The position numbers and the translations under genes were made by a program. The notes beneath the pieces were generated by a model. The model was given only the letters and a program-made list of their open reading frames with translations. It had not been told where the DNA came from and did not search any database. DNA of 64,000 nt from Nematopogon swammerdamellus (taxonomy: Eukaryota > Arthropoda > Insecta > Lepidoptera > Adelidae). Positions 51,622 to 62,530 of the stretch are shown here, one piece after another. The stretch covers positions 17,083,347-17,147,346 of the forward strand of contig OX336355.1 in NCBI GenBank assembly GCA_946902875.1, written 5' to 3'. Each line of letters opens with the position of its first letter. Position 1 is the stretch's first letter.

Positions 51622-52025
51622 TTTTTCTGCGGAAATGCGTAGTTTCGGAGAAAAAAAATTTGGAAAAAAATATTTTTCATACAAAATTAATTTTCGAATT
51701 TTTTTATTTATTTTTTAAATGCACCAAAACATTTATTTTCAATAGGAATTTATGCAAAAACGACATGCGCCGCCTCAACATTAGGTTAGGGTTTATTCAT
51801 AGAATATGCGTCGCGTAGCGACGCATATTCTATGAATTAACCCTGGTTATTTTTTTTTAAACCACCAAAACATTCACCCATACCACTTCCTTTGTTTTTA
51901 CATACATATATATTCTAAACCAATGTTTTGGTGACTTAAAAAAAAAACAAAAAATTATTATTTTGTATGAAATATTTCGTGAAATTTTCTTTTTGGCCCC
52001 AATTTTGATTTCCGCAGGCTAAGTC
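51622..52025. mobile_element. fold-back element with perfect central palindrome
   Basis: Outer pair tgcggaaat / atttccgca, inner pair ttttcatacaaaat / attttgtatgaaa. The centre at about 51790-51845 is gggtttattcatagaatatg, cgtcgcg, and its complement. Confidence 0.8.
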
Positions 52026-52259
52026 TTTTCTAATAGCAGTATTTTGTGATCCTTTATGCTCCTGTATTTTGTATTTTTTTTTTAAGAGGATCAGGTGTTG
52101 GAAACCCGCCCCAAGTAAATTATTGTTCTGTTTCAAATATATGTTTCTATTACAGACTACACAGCCTTTCATTTGTTATTTTATTAACCCTTATATAACG
52201 AATTCACACCGTCAAACTGACAGAGAGACGCATGGTACATTTTATAAGGCTCTAGCTGC

Positions 52260-52418
52260 ATGGCTGGTTAGTTTGTTAAAAAAGGCAAAGCCTGGAAAAC
52301 CTCATTTTACCCTAAAAAAATTAAATATCCAGGTGGGTATGGCTGGTTAGTTTGTTAAAAAAGGCAAAGCCTGGAAAACCTCATTTTACCGTAAAAAAAT
52401 TAAATATCGAGGTGGGTA
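52260..52418. repeat. 79-bp tandem duplication
   Basis: Two copies of atggctggttagtttgttaa ... aggtgggt start at 52260 and 52339 and differ at about two bases. Confidence 0.92.
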
Positions 52419-53044
52419 CTCATAAATTTTTTATGGTAGGGTAGATTTTCGCGAATTTTTCGCGAAGTCATATTGCAATATAATTTGTCATATCGTTGGC
52501 TAAGTAATTAGCAAATAGTTGTTAATAATATAATAATTATTTTTTTTGGTTACAAAACTTTTCGACTTTCTAACATTATTTTTTTAATTTTGGAAAATTC
52601 CAATAACAAATACTCCAATAAGATAATACCAATGTACGAGGTCTTACATATCATTGTTTTGGAAATTTGATGTAGATTTATAATAAAGTATCCGAGGTAT
52701 CTCAGAACTTAGAACTATTATCGTGTTTATGCGAAAATCTGCAAATTCGCAAAATTGTGAAAGGGGCGTTGCCTTTGTTCATTTAAGAGAAAGTTATATT
52801 ATTCCCTTGATGTAAAGAAGGGTTAAATATTGTTAAATCCGTTTCATCTTTTCATCGCGAATCGACACAATGAGCGACTTATTGTATGAATCCCGTTCAA
52901 ACGTATGGAAGACTGGCGTCACGTGGCTACCTACTCGCTCGGCCAATCACGGCGTTCCATGCGCCGCTCCCGCCTCAGACTTCACACCCCTTTGGCGGCT
53001 ACCTCGGTTCTCATACAAACGATGCCGTATTTCGTATCCAGGTT
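52419..53044. other. unassigned intron
   Basis: No exon or repeat recognised. Confidence 0.4.
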
Positions 53045-53125
53045 TACTGACTCGTGCCACGCTCAGAGAGGCGTCATGCCGGCTATGAGGCGGACAAAAA
53101 GGTTGTCGTCTAATTTATTTGGAGC
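53045..53125 (-). pseudogene. LINE family F fragment
   Basis: Matches 9715-9780 (cacgctcagagaggcgtcat; gaggcggacaaaaaggttgt). Confidence 0.65.
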
Positions 53126-53480
53126 CAGAGGCTCCAGTACAATATTGCACTGGCAGTTAGCCAGCGCGAGATTCTATACTTTTGCCATAGAGCCAATTTA
53201 GAGTTAATTTCAAAATTCTAAGTAATATTTTCCAATGTTTCGAATGAGTCGTTTTGTCTTGTCGATTTTGTTTACAAATATCTAAGTTTCATTAAATGAT
53301 TTCACTACGCATCGTCCAAAAAGGTTTTATTTCAAGCTAGGGAACAAGAACATCCACTGGAGCAAGTAATCTGCAGTTCATCAAGTTTCGGCAGCCGGGA
53401 TCACTCCTTCTAAGAAAAACTTTTTAAACTAAATATGTATCATCTGAGAGCGAAGAAGGGGAGCAGTTAGAAACACTCAC

Positions 53481-53632
53481 AGGTCTGGTTTGATGTCGGT
53501 ATAGTGCCCGTCGGGGTCGACGACGCTCACGCGGATTGTCGGCGGTGGCTCGTCGTCGTCTTCGTCGTCGTCCTCGGCCTGGCCGCGAGCCTCGCGGGCG
53601 GAGCGCTCGGCCAGCGCGCGCGCAGCGATCAC
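53481..53632 (-). CDS. cv-c: cv-c-like RhoGAP gene, acidic linker exon
   Basis: Exon 2 of the visible chain (152 bp, phase 0 in, two bases out). Encodes VIAARALAERSAREARGQ, AEDDDEDDDEPPPTIRVS, VVDPDGHYTDIKPDL. Acceptor cccgcag above 53632, donor GTGAGT at 53475-53480. Phase fits LAVPGQV at 40168, 13.3 kb away. The acidic run is typical of the family's linker. Confidence 0.82.
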
Positions 53633-53712
53633 CTGCGGGAGTGACGCCATTGGCTAAGCATTCCTCACGGAGTCTTTCACGGAACTGTATCCCGTACACT
53701 GTGTGTGTTCAG

Positions 53713-53915
53713 GGTACTGTACCCTAATCACGAGATTTAACCTACACCGCGTACTACGCTACGCCGCCGTGTTCTCCGCATCACTTTGTATGGAGAAACG
53801 GAGCAGCGCCTCTAGTGATAGATTTGCGAACTTCGTTTCTCCATACAAAATGATGCGGAGAACACGGCGTAGCGTAGTACGCGGTGTCGGTTAAATCTCG
53901 TGATTAGGGTACAGA
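53713..53915. mobile_element. palindromic MITE (GTACCCTAATCACGAG termini)
   Basis: Arms of about 78 bp (gtaccctaatcacgagattt ... ccatac) with a central spacer at about 53800-53838. It lies 80 bp from the exon at 53632. Confidence 0.88.
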
Positions 53916-54065
53916 TCGGGCATGTGCTCAAAAAGGGTCAAGTGCGTATTGCCCGTAAACGAGGAGCATGTATGAAGAACATTATGGGAGTGGAAGAGGC
54001 GATAGAGGTGTGTCAGGATCGTGGCACGTAAAGATCCGTCGTCTCTGCCTACCCCACTGGCAAAC
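53916..54065 (+). pseudogene. LINE ORF2 C-terminal remnant, copy 2
   Basis: Matches 9075-9228 (atcgggcatgtgctcaaaaa; gtgtcaggatcgtggcacgt). Begins exactly at the end of the palindromic MITE. Confidence 0.6.
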
Positions 54066-54254
54066 AGGCGTGTATGTATGTATTTATTTCAACTTTTTGG
54101 GCTGCAGGTTAGCTCGAATAGAATGCCTTAATTAATGCATTAAGCACGCCTGTTTCGCATTTTATAGCCTATAGAATGAGAGTTAGAGACTCCTAGAGTA
54201 TAGGAGCCAAGAGTGAAATATGATTAGGCAGTAAGGAGAGGGCGGGCATCTAAC

Positions 54255-54368
54255 CTGGAGTCTCCTCTGAGCCTGCGGCGTGATGTCCACCACCCGTGAC
54301 CACCGCCTGGACTTGCGCTCAAACTGCCACTTGTCACTCAGCGCACACTGGTCGTCGTCCGAGTCGTT
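54255..54368 (-). CDS. cv-c: cv-c-like RhoGAP gene, post-SAM conserved exon
   Basis: Exon 1 of the visible chain (114 bp, phase 0 both ends). Encodes NDSDDDQCALSDKWQFER, KSRRWSRVVDITPQAQRRLQ. DLC1/STARD13 carry CA-SGKW-FQRDSKRWSRLE just after the SAM region; here KW-FERKSRRWSRV is the same motif. Acceptor gtccacag above 54368, donor GTTAGA at 54249-54254. I could not find an upstream SAM exon in the remaining 9.6 kb. Confidence 0.9.
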
Positions 54369-54424
54369 CTGTGGACAAACATAAAACGTTTATTTTTATA
54401 AAAAAATCCAATACACATTTTATT

Positions 54425-54600
54425 AAAGCCGACTATGAAACTACTAAGAAAACAATGCAAGTTAAAGAACAATAAAAAACGCTTTAGTCGGGCTCTCTGT
54501 TCATTTTAATTCATCAAAACGCCCGACTTACAGCATTTTATACTGCTGTTTAAGATCAACTTGCCTTGTTTTCTTCGTTTTTCATAGTCGGGTTTTATAG
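54425..54600. mobile_element. MITE with AAGCCGACTATGAAA termini
   Basis: The left end aagccgactatgaaa and the right end ttttcatagtcgggtttt are near-complementary. An internal pair aacaatgcaagtt / aacttgccttgtt supports a fold-back. Confidence 0.7.
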
Positions 54601-55002
54601 TTTTTTTTATTTAATTATTTTAGTTCTTAATCATAAAATTTGGTATATTTTTTTAAACTCTGTTTCAAGCTCTGAAACCCACTCGATGGGTTTTGGAGAA
54701 ATTTTAATTTTACAGTTGAAAGTTCTAAAAAAATATGGCACCCAGTGTTACCAGTGTAACTGAGGCAAACCAAATGACATAAGAATGATCGAAATCGGAA
54801 GAGTCGTCGAGTTACAGTCATTCTAACACACATACATAGAAAAAAACCTTCAGGCTAAATTTATTTATTTATTCTTTACTGGCTTTTGGCCGCGGCTTCG
54901 CTTGCATAGCGCATTCTAAATATTGGTCGATGTTTTTTTTTAAATGGATTAGTATTTTCGGAGATTACCTCTTACATCCAAACTTACAAACTTTACCTCT
55001 TT

Positions 55003-55789
55003 ATAATATAAGTGTAGATTCATCCATTATCCATAATAAATAAGTCTTGTACACTGCACTCGGATTCGTAATATAAGTGTAGATTCATCCATTATCCATA
55101 ATAAATAAGTCTTGTACACTGCACTCGGATTCGTAATATAAGTGTAGATTCATCCATTATCCATAATAAATAAGTCTTGTACACTGCACTCGGATTCGTA
55201 ATATAAGTGTAGATTCATCCATTACCCATAATAAATAAGTCTTGTACACTGCACTCGGATTCGTAATATAAGTGTAGATTCATCCATTACCCATAATAAA
55301 TAAGTCTTGTACACTGCACTCGGATTCGTAATATAAGTGTAGATTCATCCATTACCCATAATAAATAAGTCTTGTACACTGCACTCGGATTCGTAATATA
55401 AGTGTAGATTCATCCATTATCCATAATAAATAAGTCTTGTACACTGCACTCGGATTCGTAATATAAGTGTAGATTCATCCATTACCCATAATAAATAAGT
55501 CTTGTACACTGCACTCGGATTCGTAATATAAGTGTAGATTCATCCATTATCCATAATAAATAAGTCTTGTACACTGCACTCGGATTCGTAATATAAGTGT
55601 AGATTCATCCATTATCCATAATAAATAAGTCTTGTACACTGCACTCGGATTCGTAATATAAGTGTAGATTCATCCATTATCCATAATAAATAAGTCTTGT
55701 ACACTGCACTCGGATTCGTAATATAAGTGTAGATTCATCCATTATCCATAATAAATAAGTCTTGTACACTGCACTCGGATTCGTAATAT
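55003..55789. repeat. 65-bp minisatellite, 12 copies
   Basis: The start of each unit (gtaatataagtgtagattca) recurs every 65 bp from 55003 to 55718, then a partial unit. Copies are almost identical. One T/C site (attaTcc/attaCcc) reads T,T,T,C,C,C,T,C,T,T,T,T across units 1-12. The unit extends sequence (tacactgcactcggattcgt) that also exists once, diverged, at 61345-61370 beside the same hairpin. Confidence 0.96.
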
Positions 55790-55799
55790 TTTAACATTT

Positions 55800-55910
55800 A
55801 ACATTTTGCATTTTGCCAGTTCGATTATATCACAGCGAAGAAGAACTGGCAAGATACTTCGCTGGATCCTTTTTAATTTTTACGTTCACTTAGTCTACAT
55901 TTTTCATCAT
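55800..55910 (-). mobile_element. LINE-like 3' UTR fragment with conserved hairpin
   Basis: The hairpin GCCAGTTC/GAACTGGC spans 55815-55850. On the minus strand the order is tcttgccagttcttcttcgc then tgtgatataatcgaactggc, nearly as in the Jockey LINE 3' UTR (24597-24636). Confidence 0.65.
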
Positions 55911-55920
55911 TAACCTCTTA

Positions 55921-56060
55921 TTAAGCAGCAGGCACGGGTCGCTGTGCCCAAAATTCCAATGGAATAATTTTAAGCAAGCATACATACCCCAAGGCGTTCT
56001 TCAACATCGTCAAATCATTCACAGCAATCAAAAGGCGGAAGCATCTATGGAGCCTCTGAA
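55921..56060 (-). pseudogene. LINE 3' remnant related to family F
   Basis: Minus frame includes RLHRCFRLLIAVNDLTML and ends PLEFWAQRPVPAA. Compare PLKYWAQTPAPAA in the 9452-9718 segment. Confidence 0.5.
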
Positions 56061-56069
56061 GGTCACCAC

Positions 56070-56367
56070 CACAGAGCAACAAATACCTACCGCGGGCGCC
56101 CCCTACTAGAGGCGCCCTAAGCGATGATATTTGAAACCCAATAACCGTACGCTGAGCTGCTAGCGCTTCGTACGTGTGTGTGTGTGCTAGTATCGTCACT
56201 CACTACACACAAAGAGGAGCAAGTTAGGCACACGCACAAAACAAATGCACACGCACAACACACATATGTAAGTCATAGGCCACGCCCACAGGCTTCAACG
56301 CCGTTGTAGAGAAATTGCGCTCACGGCGCCTCTAGTAGGGGCGGGCGCGCGCATTTCATGCTCTGTG
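56070..56367. mobile_element. MITE family D, intact copy
   Basis: 298 bp with TIR cacagagca / tgctctgtg. The TSD is GTCACCAC versus GTTACCAC (one mismatch), so an older insertion. Confidence 0.85.
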
Positions 56368-56510
56368 GTTACCACTCACCAGACGAACGCTTAGTGAGGG
56401 TACTGGGCCAGTAAGTAGAACGTCTTTCAAGAACTCGTATTGATTGACAACTTCCTATTTGGTAATGATAGCTTAACAAGTAAGTAGGTAGGTGCAGGCA
56501 GCTGAATGCT

Positions 56511-56850
56511 ATTTAAATACCGGCCAAGTGCGAGTTGGACTCGCGCACGGGGGGTTTCTGCACTACAAAAAAGAAAAACGTTGAACAAAAACACGTTTCT
56601 TGTACCTTAATTTTTTACTTTTAAATTTTTTATTATTTTTTGTTATATCTGCCAAAATAACATTATATTCTGTGAAAATTTAAACCGGCTAGCTGTTACA
56701 AATCCAAAGATACAGCAATCGGACTGACGGACAGACGACGTTGTGGACTTAGTAATAGGCTTCCGTACGTTTTATGCTTATGTATTTTTAATTAAATTCG
56801 TTTTATAATAGTGATAAAATAATAGTCTTAAAACGTATTTGTCTAACTGT
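56511..56850. mobile_element. family H repeat, partial, inverted
   Basis: Begins ccggccaagtgcgagttgga, the complement of the right terminus at about 61265-61292. It includes agatacagcaatcggactga and cggacagacg. Confidence 0.65.
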
Positions 56851-56855
56851 CCCTT

Positions 56856-57195
56856 TTTTTTTATGGTAACTGACACGGTTGGCTTACATCACCTACAACA
56901 TCCATGATGTCAGCCCATAACACCGGGTGAACTTGGTGCCACGTCAGTGCTTCCCTTCGGTCGTGCCGGCTAAACTGAACTGGACGGAAAACACAAACTA
57001 TTTACATAGCCGTTTCGACCGACCTTTCATTCAGTGCGGTGGTACCAACCCGGGCGGGTTAAACCCTACCACCTAGTAATATAAGAAGGGAGTCATATCC
57101 CTTAGTCGCCTTTTACGACATACACGGGGAGAGATGCAGTGGGGCTATTCTTTTAAAGTACCGGCCCCACGCGGTACAGTACCGGCCCCACACGG
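56856..57195 (-). mobile_element. chimeric SINE (B head, A tail), copy 3
   Basis: Minus-strand: the B head at 57195-57080 runs into the A tail ending 56856. Same junction as the copies at 1432 and 34732. The B head's terminal accgtg...gccccacacggtac is repeated. Confidence 0.8.
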
Positions 57196-57217
57196 TACAC
57201 TGTCCCTCAAGTCCGGA

Positions 57218-57346
57218 CGGACAGACGACGTTGTGGACTTAGTAATAGGCTTCCGTACGTTTTATGCTTATGTATTTTTAATTAAATTCGTTTTATAATA
57301 GTGATAAAATAATATTCTTAAAACGTATTTGTCTGACTGTCCCTTC
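57218..57346. repeat. second copy of a 129-bp direct repeat flanking a SINE
   Basis: Matches 56727-56855 at all but about three positions (gacggacagacgacgttgtg ... ctgtccctt). The SINE chimera lies between the two. Confidence 0.9.
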
Positions 57347-57349
57347 AAA

Positions 57350-58220
57350 CAAATTCGTGCAAACTACAAAACATCAAATAAATGAAGTAGGTACCGCTAT
57401 GTATCTGCAAATAAAAACCAGAATGCCAAATTTATTTTGGTCTGAACACAACATCAGACAGCGGGATGTGGTCCTCATTCCAAATATCATCGTAACAAAT
57501 TAGGAATGACGACAAGTCATCGTACCAGGAACAAGTACACAATCACACTGATTTATAATAGATTTTATGTTACTAGTCCGAATAATTTTCTGTTATTTGG
57601 GCTCTCGAAGTATTCGTTGATGTGCACCGTCTTCGTTATCTTTTCGAGTTTGATAAGTCAAATCAAATAATAATATTAGTTATTGTACAGTACCCGTGCA
57701 GTAAATATTTAACTTTAACTTTAACTTTAACTTTAACTTTAACTTGAACTTTAGAAAAAGACAATCCGGTTGGAGAGTGTGGTCTCTGTCGCACAGATAA
57801 GTGCAAGTTAGTTTGTTTCTATTGTTTATTTCTAAAGCACGATTCACATTATTTAATGCCGTGTACTGTTACATCAGTTTTAAATGTACACGAGTTTAAA
57901 AAAACCGGTCAGGTATGAACCAACGAATTAAATTATCGGGAAGTGGCATACAACGCACCGAATTGAGGCGCGCTATTGGTGAGCATTCAGCACCCTCTCC
58001 AATCGTTGTCTCTCCTTCGACGTTCACAGAGCGGAAACGTAACGTGATGTATGAGGCGCTCGCGCACTTACGCTGTTTTAAATATTGGCAATATATAGAC
58101 GAACTCCAATCGCACGTTTCTACCGGTAAAATGTATGACGAGGGCCCGTCCAGAAAGTAGAATGTCGTTGGTATGAACCATGTTTACGTGCAAAGGGTCC
58201 CATCACTGCTGCTTTGCTTT
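57350..58220. other. unassigned; (TTTAAC)n and one unknown small ORF
   Basis: (ctttaa)n at about 57711-57750. A plus-strand frame at 57915-58160 (81 codons) starts MNQRIKLSGSGIQRTEL and ends at a TAG. I do not recognise it; it has no visible promoter or splice context, so coding status is doubtful. Confidence 0.35.
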
Positions 58221-58700
58221 CAATTAATTCAAATCAAATCAAAAAAACGTTTATTGCACATAAAATCGTACAGAAGGTAGTATTTAATGCCTATGGCATT
58301 TTCCGCCAGCCTACCCTTTATACATATAAAAACCAGGGTAGGTGCAACAAAACATAGTCTTATATAATAGAAGAATAGAAAAACAAAGATTTATATTATA
58401 TAGACATATAATAACCATATAGTAACCATAGTAAATCGTAAATATATATAAGCATATACAAAAATAAAACTCAGACAATGATGAAAGACAGACAAACATT
58501 TTATGAATTTACTCAGAAACCGATGAACTCCGAAACAGAATGAGATGAGGTTTAGGGTTTGAGGAGATGGTCTTTCAAGAGCACTCTGAACGTGTGCATC
58601 GATGCACACTGTCGTAAACGAAGAGGAAGTTCGTTCCACATGCGTGCAGCGTGCACTGTGAAAGAGTCAGTGTAAAAGACTGAGAAAGACTGAGACTTAA
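58221..58700 (-). pseudogene. LINE 3' end: RT C-terminus and tail
   Basis: Minus reading: FTVHAARMWNELPLRLRQ, TFRVLLKDHLL, a CR1/L2-like C-terminus. It ends with gcaataaacgttttttt and (gattt)n. Confidence 0.6.
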
Positions 58701-58849
58701 TTCTACGAGGGCGTTGTAAAACTTTCGACTAAAACAAAATGTTAGAGCTAACTTAGTGATTATAGTCAAGTTATATATTTTTGAAATTGTTTTATTACCT
58801 AATATAAAATCCTCTAATTCTGAATGGACAAGTATGTATGTATATATTT

Positions 58850-59180
58850 AGGTATTATGTATTATATAAATTTTAATTCATATGTATTTAATGTAATTTA
58901 TATGTTTAATTAACTAGTACGTACTTATATGTAGTGTATATTATAGTTTATCATAGTTATTTTCCTTATATTATATTATACATTCCCACACTCAAGTTTT
59001 TTGCTACTACCTACTTATATCTCACAACATACGACTCTCAAACATCCAAAGGTTGACTGGGAGAAATCCCTGTTAAGGGATAAGTCCGCCTTTGCCCCTC
59101 ATGTACATTACTTATTGTCTGTTTGTGTAAAATGTTTTCTGGAGCAATAAAGTATTTTCTATCTATCTATCTATCTAATA
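58850..59180 (+). mobile_element. LINE 3' UTR with (TCTA)n tail
   Basis: aaaggttgactgggagaaat, then gagcaataaagtattttcta and (tcta)n at about 59157-59177. The block aggttgactgg.agaa occurs again at about 62670, a recurrent lepidopteran LINE 3' motif. Confidence 0.6.
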
Positions 59181-59732
59181 TAATCACGTAATACTCGATT
59201 TTTTTTTTGCTTTTCAATAGAAAACAAAAACTTTTTTTCCATTTTGGGGTACCCTGTACTCACCACCGGGCTATTCTGGCCTGTCTGCGGGCAATCAAAT
59301 TCATCGATTCAGTAAGTCCGGAGATTATCTGCGTCTGACCGACAGACGGACATACTGACAGACAGACAGAGATAGACACCAGAGAGATCACACAGGAGCC
59401 ATTTTTCGCAATTCTGCGACGCGACCCTAAAAATCATTGGACTATACATTCAAAATGCACTACACTAAGGCTTGACTAAGGTGCAGCTCGTTTGATTGTA
59501 ACTCGAACAAAGCCAGTTATATCGTCTAGAAATAAAATAAAAACGTTTTAATTTCAACTTAATGAGACCGAGATATCTTTCCCAAAGCGTTTAAAACCCT
59601 GAATATGGCCTGATTGGCCGTGAATGGAGGTACAACTTGTTGTTGCCGAGACGGTCTCTGTATTACTTTTTAACGACTCAGTCGATTTAATTGTTAACGT
59701 TTTGGAAAATGGTAATTGTTTGGTAACTTTTG

Positions 59733-60058
59733 TGTGGAGCCGGTACTTAAAAAGAATAGCCCCGCTGCATCTCTCCCCGTGCATGTCGTAAAAGGCGACT
59801 AAGGGATAAGGACAAGATGCCGTGCTAAAGGGCGACAGGATAGCCGCCTCTCACCTTCGCACGGTCATTCCACCGAGTCATGCAGCAGGTGGGTCTTCGT
59901 GCCTTAATTGCTGCTTAATGGTTATTTGGAATACTTTGTTAAATGTGGTGGTCGGTGTTCTGCTGCAATTTACCAGAATCCTTGCCTTGCAGCACAACAC
60001 CGGTTACTTTGCTTATCCCCGATTTTCGAGGTGTGTTATGCATGTATTATTCTAATAC
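59733..60058 (+). mobile_element. family B SINE-like element
   Basis: Near-complete plus-strand copy (gtcgtaaaaggcgactaagg; ttgctgcttaatgg; ccccgattttcga). Confidence 0.75.
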
Positions 60059-60060
60059 AT

Positions 60061-60302
60061 CCCTTGCCCCTTACTAGGTGGTAGGCTCAAATTGTAGCCG
60101 ACTGGGTTGGTACCACCGTACTGGATGTAAGATGGCCGCATAGCAGCCTGGGCTGTGTTCTCCTCTCCTCTAGTCCAGTATAGCCAGCAATCCAGGGAAG
60201 TCTCCGGTATGGCACCTACCTTCTCGGAGGTGATATTGGCTGGTCGGAGCATGCGCTTTGGCTCCTTCGACTCAGCCACCCATACCGGATTACATAAAAA
60301 AA
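60061..60302 (+). mobile_element. family C SINE, 3' half
   Basis: Starts at ccttgccccttactaggtgg, ends cacccataccggattacata with A-run. Directly abuts the family B copy, so B and C are fused end to end here. Confidence 0.8.
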
Positions 60303-60662
60303 ATAATCCAAGAAACGATGTGTTCTTAATTTTCTTTCACATTTAAGTAACAGTAATAATTTATATTGCATAACATTAAGAAAATTATTATATCATAAAG
60401 TCTTCCCCTCGCCATAATGACTTTATCAAAATCTTTTAACTTTAACGAAAATACACATTAAAACCCACGTTCACAGCAACGCGCTAAATCTCCTTGGGAA
60501 GATCAAAGCCTACTTCCAGGGGGCGCATAATTTAGCATCGTGTTAATGTAGCCAGTTAATAAACCCAGCTTATGTTACGAGAACACGCGACTCGGGGGAA
60601 GTCATTACGATGGAGTGGGGGGGTTTTCATGTGGTTTTAGACTTGATGATAATAAGACATTA

Positions 60663-60803
60663 AGGCCCAATTGCGCCAACACGAATTTAGAGTTAAGTAG
60701 CGAGTTATGGATTTAAACGCGGTTCCCACAGTCAACGGGTACTAGCTTAACGAGTTAAACTGGTTTATGTCGTTAAATTCGTGTTGGTGCAAGTGGGCCT
60801 AAG
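60663..60803. mobile_element. short MITE (AGGCCCAATTGCGCCAACACG termini)
   Basis: The left end aggcccaattgcgccaacac and the right end gtgttggtgcaagtgggcct are inverted; TAA flanks both sides. Confidence 0.8.
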
Positions 60804-60920
60804 TTTGTATTGCACTAAACTCTTGTTAAATGGTTTTTAAGATTATTATTTTAATAAAGTATTATTAGAATTTTACATATAAAATAAACTCGCCCCTTTT
60901 GATAGTTATTTTAATGTTTT

Positions 60921-61300
60921 AATAACTTTTTAGGGTTCGGTATCCGTCGTACGGGACCCTATTACTAAGCCTACGCCGTCTGTCTGTCTTTCTGTCCGTC
61001 TGTCTGTCCGAGGGCTGTATCTCTTGAACCGTAATAGGTAGCCCTTTCTGTGGGTAGCCTGTTGAAATGTTCACAGAATATGTGATATTATGGCCGATAT
61101 AACAACTAATAATAAAAATAAGAAAAAGTAAAAAAAATCACGGGGTCTTCATACAAGAAACTAAAAAGTGTATCCGCGTCATCTAACGAAAAGAGTATGA
61201 AACATTTTATACTAGATGGCGTGAGTGGCGCTGACTATGACATGGCGATACGGAACTCTCGGTGCGCGAGTTCGACTCGCACTTGGCCGGTTTTTTATAT
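60921..61300 (+). mobile_element. family H repeat, long copy
   Basis: ttttagggttcggtatccgt ... cgcgagttcgactcgcactt then ggccggttttt. (tctg)n inside. The left end agggttccgtA and right end ccggccaagtgcgag-complement are the typical pair. Confidence 0.7.
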
Positions 61301-61329
61301 TTTAAATAAACTCTTATGTTTATTGTATA

Positions 61330-61470
61330 TTTAGCCTCTCCTGGCAGTACACTGCGCTCAGATTTGTCATATTTACATTGTAACATTCCGCCAGTTCGAT
61401 TATCACAGCGAAGAAGAACTGAACTTCACTGGAATTTTTTTCAATGTGCACTTAGTCTACTTTACAAAAA
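61330..61470 (-). mobile_element. LINE-like 3' UTR fragment with conserved hairpin, copy 2
   Basis: Same order as 55790-55910: tacactgcgctcagatt, the hairpin at 61390-61423 with its second stem decayed (GAACTGAA), then gcacttagtctac. Confidence 0.6.
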
Positions 61471-61570
61471 TGTTTGCCACTGCCTAGACACTCATGATGA
61501 TGATGATTTATGATGATGACAGATGCAGAAATGCACGGCAAAGTGAAACACATTTAATATAAAATTGTAT

Positions 61571-61690
61571 GAAGTTTACACCTACCACACGCCAAATGAA
61601 GCAGGCCACTCTCCACAAACAGCACCCGTTCACGAGCACCACACCGGGGCCAGTCATCGCCTCCCTCAACCATATTATAGGATGAAAAAC
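61571..61690 (-). CDS. possible short exon (unidentified)
   Basis: Minus frame from an ATG near 61676: MVEGGDDWPRCGARER, VLFVESGLLHLACG, then a GTAGGT donor-like site. It is upstream of the visible cv-c-like exons and on the same strand, so an alternative 5' exon is conceivable, but it does not look like a SAM domain. Confidence 0.2.
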
Positions 61691-61805
61691 GACCCGGACC
61701 AAGTGTCAACGTAAGCAATACTACTGTTTCTGTCACAATTCAAACCACTACAATGTCCTTATCTCATAACTAATTACATTCATATCGATACATTAATTAT
61801 ATTTA

Positions 61806-62530
61806 TATACTGGCTGTTGCCCGCGACTTCGCTCGCGTGAAATTCGTATTTCAAAAGAACTTGGAGAGTAAGTACATAACGAATTTCATACATAAAGTAG
61901 TACATAAAGTAAGTAACTAAGGGCGAGGCCGAAGGCCGAGCTGCATAAGACGTGTACAAGACGTGTATAAGACGATAAATCTTCTCAAAGAAAATAAGTA
62001 ACTATGGGCGAGACCGAATGTCGAGCTTCCTTCAGAAAAACGATCAACCTTCGCGAAGAATGTAAGTAACTAAGGGCGAGGCCGAAGGCTGAGCTGTATC
62101 ATGGAAGACGATAAACCTTCTTGAATAAAGTAAGTAATTATGGGCGAGGCCGACGGCCGAGCTCCGTTCAGTTAAACATATTCGTCACGAAGTAACTGAT
62201 TGACTAATGGCACAGATTGCTTAATAGTCTAATGGCGACACGCCGCGCCGAAGGCGGATCTGCGTAATTAGCTATCTAAACCATATACTTTCTTAAAAAA
62301 GTAACTAAGGGTGAGGCCGGAGGCAGAGCTACGTTCAGGCAAACAATAAACTTTCTCGAAGAAAGTAAGTAAGTAAGGGCGAGGCTGAAGGCCGAGCTTC
62401 GTTCGCGTAAACTACATTATATTTTATCGAAGAAGGCAAGTAATTAAGGGCGAGGCCCGACGGCGGCGGAAGAAGGTTTACTTATCGTTTACCCGAACGC
62501 AGCTCGGCCTTCAGCATCGCCCTTAGTTCT
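61806..62530. repeat. partial array of the 66-bp palindrome family
   Basis: Begins tgttgcccgcgacttcgctc, with seven or eight diverged units (gggcgaggccgaaggccgag) in one orientation. It ends with one inverted unit near 62495-62525 (aacgcagctcggccttcagc). It looks like a decayed relative of 36451-38157. Confidence 0.8.

Noticed and set aside
55003..55789. CRISPR-like array
   Set aside because: The 65-bp units are head-to-tail with no spacers; this is a minisatellite.
61571..61690. SAM-domain exon of the RhoGAP gene
   Set aside because: The frame has a Trp in a suggestive place, but no further match to DLC SAM domains; only a weak possible exon.
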